A model generated the notes under the pieces. The model worked only from the letters and a program-made list of their open reading frames with translations. It had not been told where the DNA came from and searched no databases. Position numbers and translations under genes: made by a program. DNA of 64,000 nt from Aliiruegeria haliotis (GTDB taxonomy: Bacteria > Pseudomonadota > Alphaproteobacteria > Rhodobacterales > Rhodobacteraceae), in the NCBI RefSeq assembly GCF_003003255.1, contig NZ_PVTD01000009.1, positions 62,001 through 126,000 on the forward strand. Direction: 5' to 3'. Each line of letters begins with the position of its first letter. Positions within the stretch are counted from its first letter, which is position 1. This document shows positions 35,946 to 44,456 of this stretch, in pieces.

Positions 35946-36344
35946 ACAAAGATGGGGAGGGATCCCGAGTCGGTCAATGGGTAATGTGAAAAGTTTTTAC
36001 ATTGTCGGGGTGAAAATTCAATAAGATACGGAAATTTATAGAATAAATGGAGTTCAGTTTGTGCTTAAATACCTAGTGGAAACAGCGTGCCAATGTTCCA
36101 AAGGATGTGGCCCAGCCGCAATCAGGGCTTGTGGTGCGTCGTGATGGCGTGCCCGGAGGCGCGCAAGGAGACGGCTATAAGACGCCGCGACAGCCCTGCC
36201 GCCAATCCGGGCGAGACCGGCGTCACCGGGCAGTGCGGAGTAGGGTCGCCGGGCTTGAGTACCGATGGAGTTCGGATCCGCGTCGCGCACCAACGATGCA
36301 CAAGGGACTTGGGAACCGGGGAGGGCAGGAGCGAAACCTCCGCG
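35946..36344. other. AT-rich upstream region of DUF2852 gene and untranslated gap
   Basis: The gap upstream of the DUF2852 start is 441 bp. Its first part (to about 36090) is clearly AT-rich compared with the surrounding genome and holds the two operators and probably the promoter (a minus-strand TTGACC at 35977-35972 is a possible -35). The rest is GC-rich again, with no gene I can support on either strand. Confidence 0.45.
35983..36003. promoter_or_regulatory. Palindromic operator B upstream of DUF2852 gene
   Basis: AATGTGAA-aagtt-TTTACATT: the same arms as operator A with one changed base, centred 58 bp from it. On opposite strands the two copies share a 20-base core pattern TAATGTGAAAAG..TT.ACATTG. 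Confidence 0.55.
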
Positions 36345-36815
36345 TCATTCAGTGAACGTGGCGAGTTGCGCGGCCGCAAGATCCCGCAGCGTGGCCGGAT
36401 CGATGCCAAACACATGGCGCGGGGTGCCGGCAGCGGCCCAGACCTGTTCGAAGTGGTTCAGTCGCGGGTCAAACCAGGCCCTGATCGGTGTCTTGTGCCC
36501 GATAGGAGACACTCCACCGATGGCAAAGCCCGTGACCTGCCGGATCCGGGCGCCATCTGCGGGATGGGTCGGTTCACCCAGCAACCCGGCGATGGCCCGG
36601 GTGCAGACACGGTTGCCGCCCGCCGTCACAAAGAGGGAAAGCGTCCCCGAGCTTTCGCCCTCCACAACTATGGACTTGGCAATCTGGTCGAGCGTGCAGC
36701 CGATAGCATCGGCCGCCGCCTGGGCGGTTCGGGTGCTGTCCGGCATCTCCCGCAGATCGAATGTCGCACCTGCACTTTCCAAAACCGTGCGGACCCGTTT
36801 CAGGCTCTTGCTCAT
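36345..36815 (-). CDS. YbaK/EbsC-type aminoacyl-tRNA deacylase-like protein
   Basis: A 156-residue single-domain protein of the YbaK/ProX fold, which in characterised members removes wrong amino acids from tRNA. Visible features are a central CTLDQIAKSIVVEG with the conserved Lys, LFVTAGGNRVC, and the C-terminal GFAIGGVSPIGHKTPIRAW (glycine-rich loop) followed by VWAAAGTPRHVFGIDPATL. No synthetase domain is attached, so it would be a free-standing trans-editing protein. Which tRNA it edits is unknown. Confidence 0.88.
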   Translation of the reverse strand: MSKSLKRVRTVLESAGATFDLREMPDSTRTAQAAADAIGCTLDQIAKSIVVEGESSGTLSLFVTAGGNRVCTRAIAGLLGEPTHPADGARIRQVTGFAIGGVSPIGHKTPIRAWFDPRLNHFEQVWAAAGTPRHVFGIDPATLRDLAAAQLATFTE

Positions 36816-36893
36816 TCCCCACCTCGTGCCTGTGGTGGTCAGACTATTCCCAAACCGCCGAAAAGCTGCAAGGCTCCGCGCAGAGGAGGCGCC

Positions 36894-37283
36894 ATGTCAC
36901 GCTCGGATCTCGAAACCATCCTGCACCATGAAAAGCAGGTCTGGGACGCACTTGCGACGGGGGACCGCGCGGCGGAGGAGCGGCTGCTTTCCGATGATTT
37001 CCTTGGCGTCTACGAGAGCGGGACCGGTGACAAGGCAGAGCATGTGGGCCAGCTCGCCGCGGGGCCGACCGTGGCGCGCTACGCGATATCGGACCCGATC
37101 CTGCGTGAGCTTGCACCGGGGCTCGTTCTGCTGGTGTACCGCGCCGACTACCTGCGGGTCGGGGCGGCGCCGGGGATGGACGAGGCGATGCGCGTGTCCT
37201 CCATCTGGCAGCGGCATGAGGACGGAGGCTGGCGAAACATCTTCTCTCAGGACACCGCCGTGGGCAGCATCCGCCCGGTCTAG
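36894..37283 (+). CDS. DUF4440 / NTF2-like protein
   Basis: A 129-residue protein with the DUF4440 cone fold: HHEKQVWDALATGDRAAEERLLSDDF at the N-terminus (quoted in part: WDALATGDRAAEERLLSDDF), LVLLVYRADYLRV, and a C-terminal SSIWQRHEDGGWRNIFSQDT. NTF2-like proteins bind small ligands or act as simple enzymes; nothing visible decides here. The start at 36894 has a strong AGAGGAGG site. glnE begins about 50 bp after the stop on the same strand, so the two may be co-transcribed. Confidence 0.8.
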   Translation: MSRSDLETILHHEKQVWDALATGDRAAEERLLSDDFLGVYESGTGDKAEHVGQLAAGPTVARYAISDPILRELAPGLVLLVYRADYLRVGAAPGMDEAMRVSSIWQRHEDGGWRNIFSQDTAVGSIRPV

Positions 37284-37333
37284 GGACCCTCTGCTACATT
37301 GACCCGGGGCCGATGGCGCGCCATCAAGCGCGC

Positions 37334-40135
37334 ATGAGTTTCGCCACTGCCATCACCCGCTCGCCCATCGCATTCGACCCACAGGCCGGTGCAGATGCCG
37401 CCGCGCCCTTCGCCAACGAGTCGCCGGAGCTGCGTGAGGTCCTCGCCGGGACCGCCGGATGCAGCCCTTTCCTGCGTGGGCTGATGGCCCTGGAACAGGA
37501 ATGGCTGCAAGAGGCGCTCGCCAATGCCCCCGATGCCGTGCTGCCGCAACTGTTCGACGGGCTGCGGACGCTGTCTCCAGCGCAGTTGAAATCCGGTCTG
37601 CGCGAGGCGAAGCGCCGTGTCGCGCTCTATACCGGCCTCGCGGACCTTGCCGGGGTGTGGTCGCTCGAACAGGTCACCGGTGCGCTCACCGATTTCGCCG
37701 ATCTCTCTGTCGATCTGGCCATGAAGGGTGTGCTGTCGCGGGAGATGGAGCGCGGGAAGTTCCCCGGGCAGACCGCCGAGGATTTGCCGCTGGCCGGCGG
37801 TATGGTGGCGCTCGCCATGGGCAAGATGGGGGCGGGGGAGTTGAACTATTCCTCTGATATCGACCTCATCATGCTGTTCGACGACAGCCGCTATCCCGAT
37901 GGCGATTATCTCGAAGCCCGGGCGGGATTCATCAAGGCAACGCGCAAGATGACGGCGCTGCTCTCGGAGATCACAGGGGAGGGGTATGTCTGGCGCACCG
38001 ATCTGCGCCTGCGACCGGACCCGTCGGTCACGCCCGTCTGCCTCTCCATGGAGGCCGCGGAACGGTACTATGAATCGGTCGGTCGAACATGGGAACGCGC
38101 GGCCCACATCAAGGCCCGTCCCTGCGCCGGCGACATCGCTGCCGGAGAGGCCTACCTGGAGCGCCTGCGTCCCTTTGTCTGGCGTCGCCACCTCGACTTC
38201 GCGGCCATTCAGGACGCCCATGACATGCGCTTGAAGATCAAGGAACACAAGGGCTTGCATGAGACAGGTGAACTGGAGGGCCGAAACCTGAAGCTTGGTC
38301 CCGGTGGCATCCGCGAGATCGAGTTCTTCACCCAGACCCGGCAGATCATCGCCGGCGGCCGCGATCCGGCGCTGCGTTCGCGCGGAACCGTGCCGGCGCT
38401 GGCGCAACTGGCCGAGGCGGGCTGGATACCGCAGGACCTTGCCGAGGATTTCACTGATAACTACCGCTACTTCCGCGAAATCGAGCATCGTGTGCAGATG
38501 GTCGCCGACGCCCGCACCCATTCGCTGCCGACCTCGACGGAGGGGTTCGACCGCATCGCAAGGATGTGCGGGCAGGGCGACACGGCCGCGTTCCGCGCCG
38601 ATCTGCGCGCACGGCTGACCAGCGTGCGCGAAACGGCCGAGGGGTTCTTCGCTCCCGACGTGACCGGCAACAAGACCGCGCCGGAGATCGACGAGCCGGA
38701 GGTCGTGGAACGGTGGCGGCACTATCCCGCGCTCCGGTCCGCCCGCGCGCAGGAAATCTTCGAACGGCTCAAACCGGACCTGCTGGCGCGCCTCTACGCC
38801 GCTCCGAAGCCGGAGGAGGCCCTTTCCGCCTTTGACGGGTTCCTGTCTGGCCTACCTGCCGGTGTGCAGCTTTTCTCCATGTTCGAGGCCAACCCCAACC
38901 TGCGGGCGCTGATCGTTGACATCGCCTCCACCGCACCGGCGCTTGCCAGCTACCTGTCGCGCAATTCCCGCGTGCTGGATGCGGTGATCGGCGGGACCTT
39001 CTTCGAACCCTGGCCGGGCCGTGTCGCACTCTGTATCGAACTCGACGAGGTGCTCTCGGAAAGCGACGACTACGAGCGGCAACTGGATGCCGCGCGGCGC
39101 TGGATGAAGGAATGGCATTTCCGCGTCGGTGTCCACCATATGCGCGGGATCGTCGATTCCTCGGAGGCGGGCCGCCAGTTCGCCGATATCGCCGAGGCTG
39201 TCCTGACGGCCTTCCTGCCGGTTGTCGTCGACGAGTTCGCCCAAAAACATGGCCGCCCGCCGGGGCGGGGCGGGGTTGCGGTCGGCATGGGGTCGCTCGG
39301 CGCCGGCTGGATCAACGCGCGCTCCGACCTCGACCTGATCATGATCTATGATCCGGGCGATGCCGAAGGGTCCGACGGGCCGCGCCCGCTGCCGGTGGCG
39401 ACCTACTACGCCCGCCTGACCAAGGCGATCCTGACGGCGGTGACCGCGCCGACATCCGAGGGCCGCCTCTACGAGGTCGACATGCGCCTGCGCCCGTCGG
39501 GCAAGCAGGGGCCTGTGGCGACGTCTCTGTCCGCCTTCGACAAGTACCAGCGCAACGAGGCCTGGACCTGGGAGCACCTTGCGTTGACCCGCGCCCGTCC
39601 GGTCGCCGGCAACCCGGAACTCATGGACGATATCGAGGCGGTGCGCCTCGACGTGATCGGACAAACCCGCGATGCGGCGCGGATGCTGGAAGATGTGCGG
39701 GACATGCGCCGGCGTCTTGCGGAGGCCAAGGGGCAGCAAGGTCCCCTCGACGTCAAGCGGGGTCCCGGCGGCCTGCAGGATATCGAACTGGTGGCGCAGA
39801 CCGGGGCGGTGCTGGCGAAATCGCGGGCCCATCGCGTCGCGCCGCAGATCCTTGCCGCCGCGCGGTCGGGCTGGCTCACGCGGGCGGAGGCGGACGTGCT
39901 GACCCGGACCTACCGGCTGGCGCGCTCCGTGCAATCGGTGGGACGATTGCTGGTCGACGGGCCGCTCGATCCCGAGACGCTGGGGCAAGGTGCGCGGGAC
40001 GTGCTGGCGCGGGAGACCGGGCAGACCGATCTTGGGGCGCTTGTGGCCCGCCTGGCCGAGAGCCGTGCCGAAGCTGCCGCTATCGTCGACACGGTACTCG
40101 AACGGGTGCCGGCGGAAACGGGGAGCCCGGCATGA
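37334..40135 (+). CDS. glnE: Bifunctional glutamine synthetase adenylyltransferase/deadenylyltransferase
   Basis: Switches glutamine synthetase off and on by adding and removing AMP, under control of PII proteins. The protein has 933 residues, normal for GlnE. Two nucleotidyltransferase domains show their metal motifs: LNYSSDIDLIMLFD near residue 170 (N-terminal, removal) and INARSDLDLIMIYD near residue 660 (C-terminal, addition), each followed by helical PII-uridylyl-transferase-like segments. The start at 37334 (MSFATAITRSPIAFDP) fits the family; ATG at 37313 would add seven residues. The stop overlaps the next small gene as ATGA. Together with PII this is central to nitrogen control. Confidence 0.95.
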   Translation: MSFATAITRSPIAFDPQAGADAAAPFANESPELREVLAGTAGCSPFLRGLMALEQEWLQEALANAPDAVLPQLFDGLRTLSPAQLKSGLREAKRRVALYTGLADLAGVWSLEQVTGALTDFADLSVDLAMKGVLSREMERGKFPGQTAEDLPLAGGMVALAMGKMGAGELNYSSDIDLIMLFDDSRYPDGDYLEARAGFIKATRKMTALLSEITGEGYVWRTDLRLRPDPSVTPVCLSMEAAERYYESVGRTWERAAHIKARPCAGDIAAGEAYLERLRPFVWRRHLDFAAIQDAHDMRLKIKEHKGLHETGELEGRNLKLGPGGIREIEFFTQTRQIIAGGRDPALRSRGTVPALAQLAEAGWIPQDLAEDFTDNYRYFREIEHRVQMVADARTHSLPTSTEGFDRIARMCGQGDTAAFRADLRARLTSVRETAEGFFAPDVTGNKTAPEIDEPEVVERWRHYPALRSARAQEIFERLKPDLLARLYAAPKPEEALSAFDGFLSGLPAGVQLFSMFEANPNLRALIVDIASTAPALASYLSRNSRVLDAVIGGTFFEPWPGRVALCIELDEVLSESDDYERQLDAARRWMKEWHFRVGVHHMRGIVDSSEAGRQFADIAEAVLTAFLPVVVDEFAQKHGRPPGRGGVAVGMGSLGAGWINARSDLDLIMIYDPGDAEGSDGPRPLPVATYYARLTKAILTAVTAPTSEGRLYEVDMRLRPSGKQGPVATSLSAFDKYQRNEAWTWEHLALTRARPVAGNPELMDDIEAVRLDVIGQTRDAARMLEDVRDMRRRLAEAKGQQGPLDVKRGPGGLQDIELVAQTGAVLAKSRAHRVAPQILAAARSGWLTRAEADVLTRTYRLARSVQSVGRLLVDGPLDPETLGQGARDVLARETGQTDLGALVARLAESRAEAAAIVDTVLERVPAETGSPA

Positions 40136-40419
40136 AGGGAGACGCGAACGATCCGAAGGCGCTGATCCGGGAGGCCTACCGGATCGACGGGATCACGGAG
40201 GCGGAATGCCGGTCGATCTTCATGGACTGGGCATTGTCGCTGCCTGACGGGGTGGAGGCGCGGGATGTGATCCCGGAGTTGGCACGGCGCCACGCGGAGG
40301 CGGATCCCGACCACCCGATGTCGCTGGTTCTGCGCGAGGGCGCGGCGACTGCCCGCCCGCCCGCCCGTCGCGGCGGTTGGCGCGGGCGACGTGGCCGGTC
40401 CGGCGAGGATGGGCGCTAG
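40132..40419 (+). CDS. Small protein of unknown function coupled to glnE
   Basis: A 95-residue protein, acidic in its first 65 residues (IREAYRIDGITEAECRSIFMDWAL, quoted in part: YRIDGITEAECRSIFMDW), with a basic Arg/Gly-rich tail (GGWRGRRGRSGE). No family is recognised. The start overlaps the glnE stop (ATGA), so it should be translated with GlnE. The predicted helical N-terminal part and the coupling are the only clues. I think it is a real gene on position and composition; a false call is possible. Confidence 0.55.
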   Translation: MKGDANDPKALIREAYRIDGITEAECRSIFMDWALSLPDGVEARDVIPELARRHAEADPDHPMSLVLREGAATARPPARRGGWRGRRGRSGEDGR

Positions 40420-40752
40420 TACGGGGTTTGGAAGGCCGGTCCGCGCGGGGGGCGATCTCGCGTGGTGCCGGGCAGGATGCGCTTGTTCTGACGGCTTGGA
40501 GACGGAGATAATAGGTAAGTTTCACTCCGCAGGGTGTTGAAATTATGTAATTTCTGCCCTTTCTTTGGAGCGTGCGACGATCCTGCGCAGTCCGACCCTT
40601 TCGCAATGATTGCCATTCATCGGCGTGCATATCGGTCTGGCGCCACGCCTTCACTCGCGCCGCCGGGGCGTTAGGTGCCAGCTGAGTTTGCTTGGATCGA
40701 ACACGCCACCGGATGGCCGGACCGTGCCGCTTCGGTCACGACGTCCAACCAC
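40420..40752. other. Gap between convergent genes with an AT-rich palindrome
   Basis: About 333 bp between the glnE-coupled gene and the methyltransferase gene, which converge. It contains the AT-rich palindrome GAAATTA-TG-TAATTTC (40539-40554), the only clear structure; it could be a terminator-like hairpin or a binding site. No gene is supported. Confidence 0.4.
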
Positions 40753-41523
40753 CTACTTGGGTTTGCTGAGGTGCCAGACCTGTTCGGAGGGATATGCCTT
40801 CGCCCAGTCTGCCGGAATGGCGAATCGGTCCTTCTGCTCGGATTCGGGGGCAAAGAGTTCGAGGTAACGCACCACCTCGAAGCCAACCTCGCCAAAGAGC
40901 CGCATCCAGCCGGAGATGGTCAGGTTGAACTCGATCCCGCCGGGATCGATCTCGACCGCTGTCCAGTCGATGGATTGCAGGCCACGGTAGGGGCGGTGCA
41001 GCACCCGTTCGGAGGGTGCGCCGCTCTCCGGCGCGGTCACCAGCGCCAGCGGGTGTGTGCCCAGAAACACAAGCTCTCCGCCAGGACGTAGCAGGCGCCA
41101 GGCTTCCCGCAGCCAGATCTGCGGATCACACCAGATCGCCGCGCCATATTCCGAAATCGCGACATCGAATGCCGCATCTGGCAGCCCCGTCGCCTCGGCA
41201 TCGCCTTCCACGAAGGTGATGTCAGCCTCGTGCGCCTCTGCCAGGCGATGTGCGGTCGCGAGTTGCTCGGCAGAGATGTCGATCCCGGTCGCGCGCGCCC
41301 CGCGCCGGGCCATCCAGCCGGAAACATATCCGGTGCCGCATCCCAACTCGATCGTGTCCTTGCGGTCGAGATTGGTGGGCAGCAGCGAAAGGTCTGCTTC
41401 CGGCAGGCCCCAGATGCCCCACCTGGGGGCCTCGCAGCGCCAGAGTTGCTCGCCGAGCGCAATCCAATCGGCTGCCATGCCGTTCCAGTAGTCGCGGTTC
41501 ACGGGGACATGCTGGCCGGTCAT
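40753..41523 (-). CDS. Class I SAM-dependent methyltransferase
   Basis: A 256-residue methyltransferase of the class I (Methyltransf_11) fold. Motif I reads IELGCGTGYVSGWMARRG, with motif II GIDISAEQL, VEGDAEATGLPDAAFDVAIS for the motif around the adenine, and LLRPGGELVFLGTHP for motif post-I/III. The N-terminal WNGMAADW block and C-terminal GFEVVRYLELFAP complete it. The substrate is unknown. The start at 41523 is preferred because the ATGAGG of the earlier ATG (41535) itself serves as its ribosome site. Probably a single gene. Confidence 0.87.
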   Translation of the reverse strand: MTGQHVPVNRDYWNGMAADWIALGEQLWRCEAPRWGIWGLPEADLSLLPTNLDRKDTIELGCGTGYVSGWMARRGARATGIDISAEQLATAHRLAEAHEADITFVEGDAEATGLPDAAFDVAISEYGAAIWCDPQIWLREAWRLLRPGGELVFLGTHPLALVTAPESGAPSERVLHRPYRGLQSIDWTAVEIDPGGIEFNLTISGWMRLFGEVGFEVVRYLELFAPESEQKDRFAIPADWAKAYPSEQVWHLSKPK

Positions 41524-41615
41524 GGCTTGCCTCATCGGGTGTCATGGGGACATGAACGGTCCGCGCTGTGAGCAGACGTCCCCGGAACCTCCGGTGTACC
41601 GCACCTGTTGCAAAA

Positions 41616-41641
41616 CGCAAAAGATCCGGCCGAGGCCGGGC
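41616..41641 (-). terminator. Hairpin downstream of eda
   Basis: CCGGCC / GGCCGG stem with a two-base loop, extended by outer pairs, followed on the minus strand by TCTTTTGCGTTTTGC. About 20 bp past the eda stop. A moderate terminator. Confidence 0.6.
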
Positions 41642-41663
41642 CTTCCTGATGGTGCTATCCGCT

Positions 41664-42305
41664 TCAGCGAGCCAGCGCGGCAGCTTCCCGGGCCAGTTCC
41701 TCGATGGCGGCCCAGTCCTTGGCTTTCACCAGGTTTGCAGGGCAGACCCAGCTGCCGCCAACGCATAGCGTGTTCGACAAGCCAAGGTAATCCGGTGCAT
41801 TTTTCGGCGTGACGCCACCCGTGGGGCAGAATTTCACCTGCGGGATCGGTGCGCCGATGCCCTTCAGCGCGGCGGCGCCGCCCGCTGCTTCGGCGGGGAA
41901 GAACTTTTGCACGGTGTAGCCGCGCTCAAGCAATTGCATCGATTCGGTTGCTGTGGCCGCCCCGGGAAGCAGGGGCAGGTCATTGGCTTCGCAGGCATCG
42001 AGCAGCAGGTCGGTCACGCCGGGGGACACGCCGAACAAGGCTCCGGCGGCCTTTGCGGCAGCGACGTCCGCCGGGGTGAGCAGGGTGCCTGCACCGACGA
42101 CACCGCCCTCGACCTGCGCCATCTCCCGGATCGCGTCGAGCGCGACCGGTGTGCGCAGGGTCACCTCCAGCGCCGGCAGGCCGCCGGCCACGAGCGCCTC
42201 GGCAATCGGGCGGGCGTCGGCGACGTTGTCGATCACCAGAACGGGAACGACGGGGGCGAGTTGGCAGATCTCGGCAGCTTGCTTGCTGGCTTCGGCAGGG
42301 GTCAT
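41664..42305 (-). CDS. eda: 2-dehydro-3-deoxy-phosphogluconate aldolase (KDPG aldolase)
   Basis: Splits KDPG into pyruvate and glyceraldehyde-3-phosphate, the last special step of the Entner-Doudoroff pathway. The protein has 213 residues, normal for the trimeric class I enzyme. Visible residues are the catalytic Glu in LEVTLRT (near residue 47), VGAGTLLT, the Schiff-base Lys in VQKFFPAEAAGG (near residue 133) and FCPTGGV. It follows edd on the same strand after 211 bp, so edd and eda may share a transcript or have separate promoters. A terminator follows. Confidence 0.96.
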   Translation of the reverse strand: MTPAEASKQAAEICQLAPVVPVLVIDNVADARPIAEALVAGGLPALEVTLRTPVALDAIREMAQVEGGVVGAGTLLTPADVAAAKAAGALFGVSPGVTDLLLDACEANDLPLLPGAATATESMQLLERGYTVQKFFPAEAAGGAAALKGIGAPIPQVKFCPTGGVTPKNAPDYLGLSNTLCVGGSWVCPANLVKAKDWAAIEELAREAAALAR

Positions 42306-42516
42306 TCTAGGGTCCTCATCTTTGCCGGAACGCTGTGGTGCGACGGGGAAACGTCATGCCTCCGGCGGGGATAGTGGCTGACAGATGGTGCGCGCCGGAT
42401 CCGGCGCGCGCAGGGGTGGGACGGTGTATTCTCCCGGGTCGGCGCGCTTGGTCGCACAAAACCCTTTCCGGGCGAGAGGTCAAGGGGCACAGGCGCCGCG
42501 CCCCTTGCCAGTGTGC

Positions 42517-44322
42517 TCAGTACAGGGAGCAGGCGCCCTCGGTGGAGGGGCCGGCATTGGCCCGGAAGGTGGCGAAGAGCTCGCGCCCGATACCGGCATG
42601 GTTGCCGCTCAGGTCGGTCTCGACGGCGGACCGGTCTGCGAAACCCTCCTCCAGCACATCGAGCGTGCCGGTCGCTGCGTCGAGCCGGATCATGTCGCCA
42701 TCGCGAACCCGGGCAATCGGACCGCCGTGGGTGGCCTCCGGGCAGACGTGGATGGCGGCCGGGACCTTGCCGCTGGCGCCAGACATGCGGCCGTCGGTGA
42801 CCAGCGCAACCTTGAGTCCGCGATCCTGAAGCACCGCGAGGGTCGGGGTCAGGCTGTGAAGCTCGGGCATTCCGTTGGCGCCGGGACCCTGGAACCGGAC
42901 GACGACGATGGTGTCCTCCGTGAACTCCCCGGCCTTGAACGCGGCCTTGACGGACTCCTGATCGTGAAAGACCCGCGCGCGAGCCTCGATCACATGCCGC
43001 TCCGGCGCCACGGCAGAGACCTTGATGACGCCGGTGCCGAGGTTGCCATTCAACTGCTTCAACCCGCCGATGGGCTGGAACGGATCGGAGGCAGGCCGGA
43101 GGATCCTGTCGTTCTGGCTGGTGCCGGCGCCGTCTTCCCAGACAAGTGCGCCGTCCTTCAGCTTCGGCTCCCGGGTGTAGGTTGCGAGTCCTTCGCCAGC
43201 GATGGTCCGCGTGTTGGGGTGCAGGAGCCCGGCCTCAAGCAATTCGCCGATCATGTATCCCAGCCCGCCGGCCGCGTGGAAATGGTTCACGTCCGCCAGC
43301 CCGTTGGGATAGACGCGGGCCATCAGCGGGGTGACCTCCGAAATCTCCGCGAAATCCTCCAGGGTCAGCGCGATACCGGCCGTGCGGGCCATCGCGGGCA
43401 GGTGCAACACCAGGTTGGTGGACCCGCCGGTTGCCATCAGCCCGACGATCCCGTTGACGAAGGTCCGTTCATCCAGGATCTCGCCGGCGGGAGTGTAGTT
43501 GTTGCCGAGCGCGGTGATCTCGGCGGCGCGGGCGGCTCCGGCGGCTGTCAGCGCATCGCGCAGCGGCGTGTTGGGCGGCACGAAGGACGCGCCGGGCAGA
43601 TGCAGACCCATGAACTCCATCAGCATCTGGTTGGAATTGGCGGTGCCGTAGAACGTGCAGGTGCCGGGGCCATGATAGGAGGCCATCTCGGCTTCCATCA
43701 GCTTCTCGCGGCCGATCTCGCCGGCGGCAAACTGCTGGCGAACCTTGGCTTTTTCGTCATTGGGCAGGCCGCTCGGCATCGGACCGGCTGGCAGGAAGAC
43801 GGCCGGGATATGGGAGAACGTCGCTGCGGCCATCACCAGCCCCGGTACGATCTTGTCACAGACGCCGAGGTAGAGGGAACTGTCGAAGGTATTGTGGCTG
43901 AGCGCGACCGAGGCCGCCATGGCAATCACATCGCGCGAGAAGAGCGAGAGCTCCATTCCCGCCTGGCCCTGGGTGACGCCGTCGCACATCGCGGGCACAC
44001 CACCGGCGACCTGAGCCGTCGCCCCGGCTGAGCGGGCCGCCTCCCGGATCAGGTCCGGGTAGCGTTCGAACGGCTGGTGGGCAGAGAGCATGTCGTTGTA
44101 GGCGGTGACGATGCCGATGTTGGGCGCACGTTCGGCGACCAGCGCCGCCTTGTCCTCGCCCATCGCGGCATAGGCGTGGGCCTGGTTTCCGCAAGCAAGG
44201 TGGGCGCGGGCTGGCCCCTGTTCGGCGGCCGCGTGCATCCGGTCCAGATAGGCGCGGCGGCTGTCGCGGCTGCGTTCGATGATCCTGTCGGTAACCCTGG
44301 CGATCGTGGGGTTGAGATCCAT
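42517..44322 (-). CDS. edd: Phosphogluconate dehydratase
   Basis: Dehydrates 6-phosphogluconate to KDPG; needs a [4Fe-4S] cluster. The protein has 601 residues, normal for Edd (IlvD family). Visible are [37 protein letters not shown] (quoted in part: [14 protein letters not shown]) with a cluster Cys, GVCDKIVPG with another, [15 protein letters not shown] with the third, and [15 protein letters not shown] perfect LacI-type palindrome lies 38 bp upstream of the start, so expression is probably repressed by a LacI-family regulator. Together with zwf, pgl and eda in this window it completes the Entner-Doudoroff pathway. Confidence 0.97.
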   Translation of the reverse strand: MDLNPTIARVTDRIIERSRDSRRAYLDRMHAAAEQGPARAHLACGNQAHAYAAMGEDKAALVAERAPNIGIVTAYNDMLSAHQPFERYPDLIREAARSAGATAQVAGGVPAMCDGVTQGQAGMELSLFSRDVIAMAASVALSHNTFDSSLYLGVCDKIVPGLVMAAATFSHIPAVFLPAGPMPSGLPNDEKAKVRQQFAAGEIGREKLMEAEMASYHGPGTCTFYGTANSNQMLMEFMGLHLPGASFVPPNTPLRDALTAAGAARAAEITALGNNYTPAGEILDERTFVNGIVGLMATGGSTNLVLHLPAMARTAGIALTLEDFAEISEVTPLMARVYPNGLADVNHFHAAGGLGYMIGELLEAGLLHPNTRTIAGEGLATYTREPKLKDGALVWEDGAGTSQNDRILRPASDPFQPIGGLKQLNGNLGTGVIKVSAVAPERHVIEARARVFHDQESVKAAFKAGEFTEDTIVVVRFQGPGANGMPELHSLTPTLAVLQDRGLKVALVTDGRMSGASGKVPAAIHVCPEATHGGPIARVRDGDMIRLDAATGTLDVLEEGFADRSAVETDLSGNHAGIGRELFATFRANAGPSTEGACSLY

Positions 44323-44359
44323 GGGACTCTCTCCTTCGCTGTTGCCCGCGCTGTATCAG

Positions 44360-44371
44360 GTTAGCGCTAAC
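44360..44371. promoter_or_regulatory. Perfect LacI-type operator upstream of edd
   Basis: GTTAGCGCTAAC, a perfect 12-bp palindrome with the central CG step typical of LacI/GalR-family operators, 38 bp upstream of the edd start. In alphaproteobacteria the LacI-family protein CceR controls Entner-Doudoroff genes, so it is the likely type of binder; the link is inference. Confidence 0.65.
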
Positions 44372-44456
44372 GTATCAATTTCTTCCTTGCCTCGACGGCC
44401 GGAGAGATCTGTTTATTGGGTTTATGTCGGATGCGCGACGGGATAGGTCAAGCGCC

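Noticed and set aside
35925-36003. CRP/FNR-type binding sites
   Set aside because: The arms contain TGTGA and TCACA, but the central spacing differs from the N6 of CRP and the flanks do not fit FNR.
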